This document shows, piece after piece, positions 1 to 5,528 of a stretch of DNA of 5,528 nt. Position 1 is the stretch's first letter; the number at the start of each line of letters is the position of its first letter. This stretch comes from an uncultured Eubacteriales bacterium (GTDB taxonomy: Bacteria > Bacillota > Clostridia > Oscillospirales > Oscillospiraceae), in assembly GCA_902475855.1 (NCBI GenBank), contig CABSBF010000091.1, forward strand, positions 1 to 5,528, written 5' to 3'. The notes below the pieces were generated by a model that was given only the letters and a program-made list of their open reading frames with translations, did no database searches and was not told the DNA's origin. The translations under genes were made by a program, and so were the position numbers.

Positions 1-1
1 T

Positions 2-1015
2 TTCAAGACGCATTATTACGGTGGCATCAAGAAGTATCAGTGGACGACGACCCCGCTGGCCATCCACGGTGTGGTGGCCAAAAAGGACGGTACTGTGGTC
101 AGCGTGACGGTGGGTGAGGACGAAAGCGATCCCATTTTCTGCGTGACCGATCTTTTGGTGCATCTGTCCGCCGACCAGATGAAAAAGACGCTGGCCGAAG
201 GCGTGACGGGCGAGAACCTGCGCGTTCTGCTTGGCAGCCGTCCGCTGACGGACGACGAGGGCGGCGACCGCGTGAAATTTGCTATCATGTGCCTGCTGCA
301 CGAGAAGTACGGTATTACGGAGGAGGATTTCCTTTCCGCAGAACTGACGATGGTTCCTGCCGGACGCGCACGTGAAGTCGGCTTTGACCGCAGCCTTATT
401 GCAGCCTATGGCCACGATGACCGTGTCTGCGCCTACGCTGCTTTCCGTCCAATGCTGACGCTGGGCGTTCCAGAAAAGACTGCCGTCTGCGTTCTGGCCG
501 ACAAGGAAGAGATCGGCTCTCAGGGCATTTCCGGCATGCAGAGCGACTACTTTGAAACCTTTATGGGTGATTTGTGCGCCGCCACCGGCGCGGAGCTGCA
601 CCGCTGTTTCGAAAAGTCCTTCTGCCTGTCTGCGGACGTGAGCAATGCCTTTGATCCTCTCTATGCCGAGACTTGTGACAAGGGTAACAACACCAAAATT
701 AACTATGGCACCGGCATCTTCAAGTATACCGGGGCACGCGGAAAATCCGGCAGCTCCGACGCATCCGCCGAGGTCATGGCCTACATCCGTAAACTCTTCT
801 CTGAGCAGGATGTCATCTGGCAGACCGGCGAACTGGGCAAGGTCGATCAGGGCGGCGGCGGCACAGTTGCGTGCTATATGGCAAACCGCAATATTGAAAC
901 GGTGGATGCGGGCGTCCCTGTCCTCTCCATGCATGCGCCGATGGAGCTGGTTTCCAAGCTGGATACCTACATGACCTTCAAGGGAATGAAGGTTTTCTAC
1001 GAAGCCGAGGCATAA
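2..1015 (+). CDS. apeA: M18 family zinc aminopeptidase, 5' end cut by the window
   Basis: Cytosolic metallo-aminopeptidase of the M18 (aminopeptidase I / DNPEP) family, which releases N-terminal residues from peptides and usually assembles as a dodecamer. The reading frame is open from base 2 and opens with a KTHYYGGIKKYQW stretch typical of the family, so this is an internal fragment of 337 visible residues. Roughly 125 N-terminal residues, including the first zinc-binding His, would lie upstream. Visible family motifs are GHDDRV (bases 413-430, the first Asp matching the metal-bridging Asp), DKEEIGS (from 500, general-base Glu then zinc Glu), SADV (from 629, zinc Asp) and SMHAPMEL (from 926, zinc His near the C-terminus). 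All expected ligands in the visible part are present, so it should be active. The C-terminus resembles the 'aminopeptidase 1' subgroup (ApeA of clostridia) more than ApeB. dnaX starts 31 bases after the stop. The GTG at 71 is an internal codon, not a start. Subgroup and gene symbol are less certain than the family. Confidence 0.93.
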   Translation, partial: FKTHYYGGIKKYQWTTTPLAIHGVVAKKDGTVVSVTVGEDESDPIFCVTDLLVHLSADQMKKTLAEGVTGENLRVLLGSRPLTDDEGGDRVKFAIMCLLHEKYGITEEDFLSAELTMVPAGRAREVGFDRSLIAAYGHDDRVCAYAAFRPMLTLGVPEKTAVCVLADKEEIGSQGISGMQSDYFETFMGDLCAATGAELHRCFEKSFCLSADVSNAFDPLYAETCDKGNNTKINYGTGIFKYTGARGKSGSSDASAEVMAYIRKLFSEQDVIWQTGELGKVDQGGGGTVACYMANRNIETVDAGVPVLSMHAPMELVSKLDTYMTFKGMKVFYEAEA

Positions 1016-1046
1016 GATCAAACAAACCGAAAGAGAGTGAGCGGGA

Positions 1047-2669
1047 TTGTATCAGGCGCTTTACAGAAAATACCGGCCGCAGACCTTTGATGATGTGGTC
1101 GGACAGCTCAGCGTCACCCAAACTCTGAAAAACCAGATCCTCACGGGACATCTGAGCCATGCATACCTGTTTACCGGTACACGCGGAACAGGAAAAACAA
1201 GCTGTGCCAAAATTCTGGCCAAGGCGGTCAACTGCGAAAACCCCATTGATGGCAACCCTTGTAACTGCTGCGCCGCCTGCCGAAGCATCGACTCCGGCGC
1301 ATGTATGGATGTGCTGGAGATCGACGCGGCCTCCAACAACGGTGTGGACAGCATCCGCGCTCTGCGGGATGATGCGCAATTCACGCCTTCGGAGGTCAAA
1401 ACGCGCGTGTATATCATCGACGAGGTGCATATGCTCTCGACAAGCGCATTCAACGCGCTGCTGAAGATTATCGAAGAGCCGCCGGCACATCTTCTGTTTA
1501 TTCTCGCAACGACGGAACTGCAATCCATCCCTGCAACCATTCTTTCACGCTGTCAGCGGTTTTCTTTCCGGCGGATCACCCCCGCGGATATTACTGCACG
1601 GCTGAATTATATCGCCTATCAGGAGCATATTTCCCTAGAGCCGGAAGCGGCATCCTTTCTGTCGCGTCTGGCGGACGGCGGCCTGCGTGATGCGGTCAGC
1701 CTGCTTGACCAGTGTGCCTCTGCCACGGCGGAGGCCGTCACGGTCGATCAGGTCTGCCGCACACTCGGCATTGCGGGAGCACGTGCGACGGCGGCCATGC
1801 TGTGTGCGATTGCAAAGCACGACACTGCGCAGACGCTGCGCGTTTTCAATGAGCAGTATGCAGAGGGGAAAGATCTTGCGGCCATGCTCAATGAGCTTTG
1901 CGCCGTTACTCGTGATCTTTTGATTTGCAAAACGGCGCCGAAGGATGCAGCAGGGCAGGTGACGAGCATCTGCACGGGTGCGGAACTTAAAGAACTGCTG
2001 CCGCTTTGGAGCGTGGGCGAGCTTTTGCGCACGGCATCTCTGCTGCGGGATGCCGCGGCGGGCTTCAATATCAGCACGAATCGCCGCATCGATGCAGAAC
2101 TTTGTCTGATTCGTCTCTGTGAGCCGGAAGCGAGCCTGGATGCGCAGGCACTGAATGCACGCCTGAGCCGCTTGGAGGAAAAAATCGCCAGCGGCCGGAT
2201 TGCGGCGGCACCGTCGAACCCGGAACCGGAGCGGGAGGAAGCCCCGCCATGGGACGATGATGCGCCTCCTCCCTATGATGACGACGATGTGCCGCCGGAG
2301 CCGGACGGAGCGCCTATGCGGCAGACGGCGACTCCCGCACCCACCGGCTTCTGGCCGGAACTGGTCGACCGCCTGCGTGCGACGCTGAAGCCTCCGGCAA
2401 TGGGTATGTTCAGTACGGCGGCGAACGCGCCTGTGCGCGGTCAGCTTTCCGGAGACCGGCTGCTGCTGATCACGGAAAACGATTTTACCTTCAGCCTTGT
2501 CAACAAGCCGAACGTCTTGCAGACCGTCTCTGAAAAAGCGGCGGCACTGCTTGGCCGTCCGGTTGCGGTGCAGGTGCAGAAGGGCGGCGCGGCGCAGCCG
2601 GACAGCGCCGGGTTTGAAAAGCTCCTGCGCTTCGGCGAGGAGCATCCGGATATTGTGGATATCAAATGA
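1047..2669 (+). CDS. dnaX: DNA polymerase III subunit gamma/tau
   Basis: ATPase of the replicative clamp loader, which opens the beta sliding clamp and loads it at primed sites; in full length (tau) it also links the loader to the polymerase. The 540-residue product has the whole family layout. The N-terminus is YQALYRKYRP. Walker A is GTRGTGKT (residues 44-51), the zinc module uses Cys 63, 72, 75 and 78, Walker B is DEVH (125-128), and the SRC sensor/arginine finger is at 167-169. An AAA+ lid and collar domain follow. A Pro/Asp/Glu-rich linker (about 389-432) leads to a C-terminal tau-type domain beginning near FWPELVDRL (435-443). The TTG start is forced: an in-frame TGA lies at 1038-1040 and the next Met is residue 87. 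The upstream purine-rich AAAGAGAG is only a weak ribosome binding site. ybaB and recR follow at 15 and 1 bases, a classic Firmicute operon. A run of six A at 2179-2184 sits just before the linker and might allow slippage to a gamma-like form. Confidence 0.98.
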   Translation: MYQALYRKYRPQTFDDVVGQLSVTQTLKNQILTGHLSHAYLFTGTRGTGKTSCAKILAKAVNCENPIDGNPCNCCAACRSIDSGACMDVLEIDAASNNGVDSIRALRDDAQFTPSEVKTRVYIIDEVHMLSTSAFNALLKIIEEPPAHLLFILATTELQSIPATILSRCQRFSFRRITPADITARLNYIAYQEHISLEPEAASFLSRLADGGLRDAVSLLDQCASATAEAVTVDQVCRTLGIAGARATAAMLCAIAKHDTAQTLRVFNEQYAEGKDLAAMLNELCAVTRDLLICKTAPKDAAGQVTSICTGAELKELLPLWSVGELLRTASLLRDAAAGFNISTNRRIDAELCLIRLCEPEASLDAQALNARLSRLEEKIASGRIAAAPSNPEPEREEAPPWDDDAPPPYDDDDVPPEPDGAPMRQTATPAPTGFWPELVDRLRATLKPPAMGMFSTAANAPVRGQLSGDRLLLITENDFTFSLVNKPNVLQTVSEKAAALLGRPVAVQVQKGGAAQPDSAGFEKLLRFGEEHPDIVDIK

Positions 2670-2684
2670 AAAGGAGTTATTACT

Positions 2685-3029
2685 ATGGCTAAGGGCGGTT
2701 ACCGCGGAGGAATGGGCGGAGGCATGAATATGAATATGCTCAAGCAGGCTCAGAAAATGCAGCAGGATATGCTGAAAATGCAGGAAGAAATGGAAAGCAG
2801 GGAATATGATGCGAGCGCAGGCGGCGGCATGGTCAAGGCAGTCGTCAATGGTAAGCATGAGGTGCTTTCTCTGACCATCAACCCCGAGGCGGTGGACCCG
2901 GAGGATGTGGAAATGCTACAGGACATGGTCGTTGCTGCGGTCAATGAGGCCATGCGCAAGGCCGAGTCCGAGGCGGCGCAGAATATGTCCAAGCTCACCG
3001 GCGGACTGAATCTCGGCGGACTGTTCTGA
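2685..3029 (+). CDS. ybaB: YbaB/EbfC family nucleoid-associated protein
   Basis: Small dimeric DNA-binding protein of the YbaB/EbfC family, thought to bind and bridge nucleoid DNA and usually encoded between dnaX and recR. The 114-residue product is slightly longer than usual because of a Gly/Met-rich N-terminus (residues 1-18, GGMGGGMNMNM). A predicted long helix follows, rich in Met, Gln and Glu (about 19-42). The family core is then clear: GGGMVKAVVNG, LTINPEAVDPEDVEMLQDMV and AAVNEAMRKA, ending in a Gly/Leu-rich tail. An AGGAG at 2672-2676, eight bases before the ATG, is a good ribosome binding site and supports this start; it lies just after the dnaX stop. The stop codon is one base from the recR start, so translation of the two genes is probably coupled. 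Family assignment is firm; the exact in vivo role of the family is less well defined. Confidence 0.96.
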   Translation: MAKGGYRGGMGGGMNMNMLKQAQKMQQDMLKMQEEMESREYDASAGGGMVKAVVNGKHEVLSLTINPEAVDPEDVEMLQDMVVAAVNEAMRKAESEAAQNMSKLTGGLNLGGLF

Positions 3030-3030
3030 C

Positions 3031-3633
3031 ATGCGCTATTTTCCTGCCGCGTTGGAGCGGCTGACAGAACAGTTTGCTAAGCTGCCTGGCATTGGCGGCA
3101 AGACCGCACAGCGGCTTGCCTTTTATCTGTTATCCATGCCGGCTGAGGAGGCGCAGGAGTTTGCCGACGCGATTGTTGCGGCCAAGCAGTCCGTGCATCT
3201 GTGCCCAATCTGCTGCAATCTGACGGATAAGGACGTCTGCCCAATCTGTGACAACGAGGACCGTGACCACAGCGTGATCTGCGTGGTTGCCGAACCGAAG
3301 GATGTGATTGCGATGGAGCGTGCGCGGGAGTTTTCCGGCGTGTACCATGTGCTGCACGGTGTAATTTCCCCCCTGAATCACATCGGTCCGGATGATATTT
3401 GCATCCGTGAGCTTTTGACGCGGGTTGCCAAGGGCGGCGTCCGCGAGGTCATCATGGCGACCAACCCCGATACGGAGGGAGAGGCGACCGCAATGTACAT
3501 TTCCCGCCTGCTGCGCCCAATGGAAGTGCGTGTGACGCGGCTTGCCTATGGCATCCCGGTAGGGAGTCAATTGGAATATGCCGACGAAGTGACACTTCTG
3601 CGCGCGCTGGAAGGCAGAAGAGAGATCGGTTAA
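3031..3633 (+). CDS. recR: Recombination mediator protein RecR
   Basis: RecR works with RecO (and RecF) to load RecA onto SSB-coated single-stranded gaps during recombinational repair. The 200-residue length is normal for the family. Domains in order are: a helix-hairpin-helix with LPGIGGKTAQRLAFYLL (residues 18-34); a zinc finger with Cys 58, 61, 70 and 73 (CPIC...CPIC); a Toprim domain from about 81, with the acidic residue in VVAEPKD (E88) and the NPDTEGEATA motif (145-154); and the C-terminal segment containing AYGIPVGSQLEYAD. The ATG comes one base after the ybaB stop and has only a poor Shine-Dalgarno (GGCGGA in the end of ybaB), suggesting translational coupling. It is the last gene of the dnaX-ybaB-recR operon, with a strong terminator about 32 bases past its stop. 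Confidence 0.98.
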   Translation: MRYFPAALERLTEQFAKLPGIGGKTAQRLAFYLLSMPAEEAQEFADAIVAAKQSVHLCPICCNLTDKDVCPICDNEDRDHSVICVVAEPKDVIAMERAREFSGVYHVLHGVISPLNHIGPDDICIRELLTRVAKGGVREVIMATNPDTEGEATAMYISRLLRPMEVRVTRLAYGIPVGSQLEYADEVTLLRALEGRREIG

Positions 3634-3664
3634 AGCGATTTCAGCAAACAAAATGAATAAACTG

Positions 3665-3697
3665 AAACCGCAGGCCGGAAATCCCGGCCTGCGGTTT
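3665..3697. terminator. Bidirectional intrinsic terminator between convergent operons
   Basis: A perfect 14-base-pair inverted repeat (left arm 3665-3678, right arm 3684-3697) encloses a five-base loop. The core is GC-rich (CCGCAGGCCGG) and is flanked by AAA on the left and TTTT on the right. Read on the plus strand it is followed by TTTTGTG and ends the dnaX-ybaB-recR transcript. Read on the minus strand it is followed by TTTCAGTTTATTCATTTTG and lies seven bases beyond the TAA of the surface-protein gene. One hairpin thus serves both convergent units. Confidence 0.93.
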
Positions 3698-3703
3698 TGT
3701 GCA

Positions 3704-4525
3704 TTATGGAGTTTGGCCATTAGGTTCATCCGGGGAAGGAAGCTCGTCTGCCCAACCGGGCGGCGCCTCCGATGGCAGTTCATCTTCCGTTGAAGCAGAC
3801 TCTTCTGCACTGCAAGACTCGCTTGGGGAGGATGATTCCTCGGGGATTTCCGACGGCATATCTGAACCGGCTGCGGATTCCGGCACGGAGTTTGTGGGAG
3901 CAACAGAGGAAACATCTGCCGTAGCTTCCGGCGGTGTGGGTATTTCAATTATGCCGCCATCCTGAATCGGCTCGCCGTCCGGACACTTACCCCAAATCGG
4001 GATGATTCGGACGGAAGCTGCCTGCCCGGTGCGGATGGTGAGAGAACAGCGGCTGCCTGGGGGCAATGCTGCTGTTGCGTAGAGCCTCTCGTCCGCTGCT
4101 GTGATGCTGATTTGGCAAAACCCGCGCAATGCGGTGGAGTCGGCAGAAGGGGAGATCGTAAGCTGGTATTCTTTACCCTCCGAGAGTGAAAACTCAAAGC
4201 CGTCCTTCTGCGTGACGCCGGATGTGAGGCTCTCACCGCCGGAGGCGCACATTGCGTCAATTCCAAAGGTAGCCGAGCGGATCGACTGCACCGTGCCGGC
4301 GGTAACGGATGAATACCAGGCATAGGTGAGCCCGCACAGAGAGAACAGACAGGCAAACAGGCCGAGAAGTGCCGGTGTAAGCAGAAATACTGATGAACAC
4401 TCCGCGCTGCGGCGAGTTTTGCGTGCGGCAGTAGCCGTTTTTCTCCGGCGCAGATGAAAATATATAATCAGAAAAAGCATGGCAAAAGCCGAAAGAGCCA
4501 GCGCCAATAGAATTCCGATGTCCAT
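3704..4525 (-). CDS. Predicted two-hydrophobic-segment surface protein with SipW-type TYAWY motif and acidic Ser/Pro tail
   Basis: No precise family recognised. The 273-residue product has an N-terminal hydrophobic segment (residues 4-23), a basic loop (HLRRRK...RKTRR, 24-39) and a second hydrophobic segment (46-66). The second segment runs into TYAWYSSVTAG (67-77). A hydrophobic stretch followed by T-Y-A-W-[FY] and a Ser/Thr/Gly-rich run is typical of proteins handled by SipW-like signal peptidases (TasA/camelysin type), here placed internally after an extra helix. Residues 78-195 look like a small beta-rich extracellular domain with four Cys (93, 137, 160, 181), enough for two disulfides. 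Residues 196-273 are rich in Ser, Pro, Glu and Asp with no Lys or Arg and no LPXTG sortase signal. The start is supported by a strong AAAGGAGG upstream. It lies 109 bases downstream of the TasA-like gene on the same strand and just before the shared terminator, so it is the last gene of that unit. The inferred role is membrane or wall attachment, or assembly of the neighbouring secreted protein; this is not shown by sequence. Confidence 0.85.
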   Translation of the reverse strand: MDIGILLALALSAFAMLFLIIYFHLRRRKTATAARKTRRSAECSSVFLLTPALLGLFACLFSLCGLTYAWYSSVTAGTVQSIRSATFGIDAMCASGGESLTSGVTQKDGFEFSLSEGKEYQLTISPSADSTALRGFCQISITAADERLYATAALPPGSRCSLTIRTGQAASVRIIPIWGKCPDGEPIQDGGIIEIPTPPEATADVSSVAPTNSVPESAAGSDMPSEIPEESSSPSESCSAEESASTEDELPSEAPPGWADELPSPDEPNGQTP

Positions 4526-4536
4526 TTTCGGCAGAG

Positions 4537-4544
4537 CCTCCTTT
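4537..4544 (-). promoter_or_regulatory. Strong Shine-Dalgarno site for the two-segment surface-protein gene
   Basis: On the minus strand the sequence reads AAAGGAGG, a near-complete anti-16S match, 11 bases before the ATG at 4525-4523. The spacing is slightly long but workable. It fixes the start of the 273-residue protein and shows that this gene is translated independently of the gene upstream. Confidence 0.8.
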
Positions 4545-4563
4545 CTCTCAAGTCAGATCTTTT

Positions 4564-4603
4564 GCGCTCAAAAGGCACAACATGGGTTATGCCCTTTGAG
4601 CGC
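4564..4603 (-). repeat. Intercistronic hairpin, 14-base-pair stem
   Basis: Arms 4564-4577 and 4590-4603 form an inverted repeat (GCGCTCAAAAGGCA against TGCCCTTTGAGCGC on the plus strand). The single mismatch is A-C on the plus strand but becomes a U-G wobble in minus-strand RNA. The stem is thus fully paired only in the transcript of the surface-protein genes. The 12-base loop can form a further short AAC/GTT pairing. On the minus strand it is followed by AAAAGATCT, not a U-tract, so it is not a standard terminator. It may stabilise or process the mRNA between the two genes, or be a copy of a dispersed palindrome. Confidence 0.7.
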
Positions 4604-4625
4604 CCCTCACCATGCGGGGGAGGGG
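4603..4625 (-). repeat. Second intercistronic hairpin (CCCCTC/GAGGGG)
   Basis: A six-base-pair GC-rich inverted repeat (4603-4608 with 4620-4625) abuts and shares one base with the larger hairpin. The loop of 11 bases may be tightened by two extra C-G pairs. It lies about ten bases after the stop codon of the TasA-like gene on the minus strand and has no following U-tract. The two hairpins together occupy most of the 109-base gap between the genes. Confidence 0.55.
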
Positions 4626-4634
4626 ACGGACAAT

Positions 4635-5528
4635 TTATTTTGTGACGACGAACCAGTCGCCATCCTGCGTCACAGTGCAGCCTTCGCCGAGGAAAACCTC
4701 GCCGTCACCCATGGTGGGGTGGGATGGGTCATACTTATAGAAGCGGCCGCCATTGACAATGATTTTTGCGTTGGAGCCGTCTTTGCAGTTCAGCGTATTT
4801 GCGGGAGTCACTGCCTTAAAAGTACCGCCGTTGATTTCAACCGTAGCGTTGCCGAGCGCGTAAATCAAATCGCATACGGGGTCAGTACTGGGAACATCGA
4901 CCTGACGGAAATCACCGCCGTTGATGGTAACCTTGCTGTTTCCGTCGGCGGACACGGCCATGGCTCCGCCGGTAGTAGCGCTTGTATCCTTAGTGTACAC
5001 GGCATATACATCGGCATTGATCGTAAACTGAGCTGTTTTTTCAGCCTGTACTGCGCCATAGCGTCCGTTCGCCTGAATGTTCTCGGTGATTTCATGAGTT
5101 CCGGAAGAAAAGCTGGTTGCAGACAAAATGGTGGAAGCTTTTTCATCGTAGGTGTTGCCGAAGGAATCGGATTCAGACACTGCCTGGGTAGCGCTGACTC
5201 TGATACCGAAGGAAACCTTTGCGGCCCAATACGGATCATTATTCTTCGGATTTGCCTCGTTGCCGACTTCCGTGGGCATATAGAGTACCATTGTGTAGGT
5301 CTTGACTTCTTCAGGTTCAAGACTTGCTCCGACAACGCCGGTATCCCCAATACTATTAAGCGTTTTGGCGCTGTCTTGCACAGCACTGATAGCCGCCGCA
5401 CGGTCTGCATATGCAGCGTCGGCTTCCGCTGCGCCCAGCTTCACATAGTCGCTGAGACTATATTTGTTGCCCAAAACATTTTTGCCGGTGCTATTGTAAA
5501 GGTTATAAATGCCGAGCGTATACTTCAG
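4635..5528 (-). CDS. Secreted TasA-like (SipW-dependent type) protein with C-terminal beta-solenoid repeats, 5' end cut
   Basis: The minus-strand frame is open to the window edge, giving 297 visible residues; the true start and signal sequence lie beyond 5528. The TTG at 5474 is an ordinary Leu codon. The first part resembles the C-terminal half of TasA/SipW-dependent fibre proteins: LKYTLGIYNLYN, then YTMVLYMPTEVGNEAN (visible residues 78-93), PYWAAKVSFGIRVSATQ and the ESDSFGNTYD signature (119-128). The second part holds four degenerate repeats ending in FTINADVY, VTINGGDF, VEINGGTF and IIVNGGRF, with the core Asn at visible residues 171, 203, 233 and 259 (spacing 32, 30 and 26). This pattern suggests a right-handed beta-solenoid. 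The end, CTVTQDGDWFVVTK, looks like a capping strand. There is no transmembrane anchor or LPXTG. It is followed on the same strand by the two-segment surface-protein gene. The likely role is a structural or adhesive extracellular protein, inferred from family resemblance only. Confidence 0.88.
   Translation of the reverse strand: MKYTLGIYNLYNSTGKNVLGNKYSLSDYVKLGAAEADAAYADRAAAISAVQDSAKTLNSIGDTGVVGASLEPEEVKTYTMVLYMPTEVGNEANPKNNDPYWAAKVSFGIRVSATQAVSESDSFGNTYDEKASTILSATSFSSGTHEITENIQANGRYGAVQAEKTAQFTINADVYAVYTKDTSATTGGAMAVSADGNSKVTINGGDFRQVDVPSTDPVCDLIYALGNATVEINGGTFKAVTPANTLNCKDGSNAKIIVNGGRFYKYDPSHPTMGDGEVFLGEGCTVTQDGDWFVVTK
4740..5057 (-). repeat. Four degenerate protein-level repeats with [IV]-N-[GA]-[GD]-x-[FY] core
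   Basis: Within the TasA-like gene, four segments align at the protein level: 5004-5057, 4908-4964, 4818-4871 and 4740-4799. Each has a short small/hydrophobic strand, a Gly/Asp/Asn/Lys turn, then an alternating strand ending in the Asn core (FTINADVY, VTINGGDF, VEINGGTF, IIVNGGRF). Loops between repeats vary in length. DNA identity between copies is low, so the repeats are old rather than recent duplications. Confidence 0.75.

Noticed and set aside
71..73. GTG as start of the aminopeptidase
   Set aside because: The frame is open upstream to base 2 and encodes the conserved KTHYYGGIKKYQW segment, so the GTG is an internal Val codon.
1635..2858. Long minus-strand open frame of 407 codons opposite dnaX and the start of ybaB
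   Set aside because: It is the antisense of certain dnaX coding sequence, is Arg/His/Cys-rich with no domain pattern, and has no ribosome binding site; long antisense frames are expected in GC-rich genes.
3130..3948. Minus-strand open frame of 272 codons across recR, the terminator and part of the surface gene
   Set aside because: It runs through the shared terminator and overlaps two well-supported genes; its composition (Arg/His/Pro/Gln-rich) is that of a shadow frame.
3699..3965. Small plus-strand ORF of 88 codons opposite the acidic tail
   Set aside because: It begins at the base of the terminator, has no ribosome binding site and only mirrors the low-complexity tail of the minus-strand gene.
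4564..4625. Intrinsic terminator after the TasA-like gene
   Set aside because: The hairpins are stable, but the minus strand continues with AAAAGATCT and the plus strand with GGACGGAC, so there is no U-tract in either direction.
5472..5474. TTG as start codon of the TasA-like gene
   Set aside because: The frame remains open to the window edge and the upstream residues (LKYTLGIYNLYN) match the expected body of the family; no ribosome binding site precedes the TTG.
1..5528. CRISPR array, tRNA/rRNA genes, insertion sequences or phage genes
   Set aside because: No regularly spaced direct repeats, cloverleaf sequence, transposase motif or terminal inverted repeats were seen on either strand.

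Overview
The window looks like a chromosomal piece from a fairly GC-rich member of the Clostridia, most likely an Oscillospiraceae/Ruminococcaceae-type gut Firmicute. This is inferred from the dnaX-ybaB-recR gene order, the aggaGG-type ribosome binding sites and the TasA-like (SipW-dependent) secreted protein family. The genus cannot be fixed from this sequence alone.

The left part (1-3633, plus strand) is housekeeping. It starts inside an M18-family zinc aminopeptidase, which lacks its N-terminus. A compact set follows: dnaX (DNA polymerase III tau/gamma clamp-loader subunit, with a TTG start), ybaB/ebfC (nucleoid-associated protein) and recR (recombination mediator). Gaps are 31, 15 and 1 bases, so dnaX-ybaB-recR is almost certainly one operon for replication and repair; the aminopeptidase may be read through into it. 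A strong, symmetric, bidirectional terminator (3665-3697) ends this block.

The right part (3704-5528, minus strand) converges on that terminator and is of a different character: cell-surface genes. The upstream gene (4635-5528, 5' end outside the window) encodes a secreted protein with a TasA/SipW-dependent-type module, followed by four degenerate beta-solenoid-like repeats with an [IV]-N-G-G core. The downstream gene (3704-4525) encodes a protein with two hydrophobic segments. The second one runs into a T-Y-A-W-Y motif typical of SipW-processed signal sequences. It is followed by a small four-cysteine extracellular domain and a Ser/Pro/Glu/Asp-rich tail. Two abutting hairpins (4564-4625) fill the gap between these two genes and do not look like ordinary terminators.

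The most interesting content is therefore the 3' end of a probable SipW-dependent surface-fibre or adhesin locus. It appears to pair a TasA-like/solenoid protein with a dedicated membrane-anchored or wall-spanning partner. The signal peptidase and the gene starts would lie beyond position 5528.
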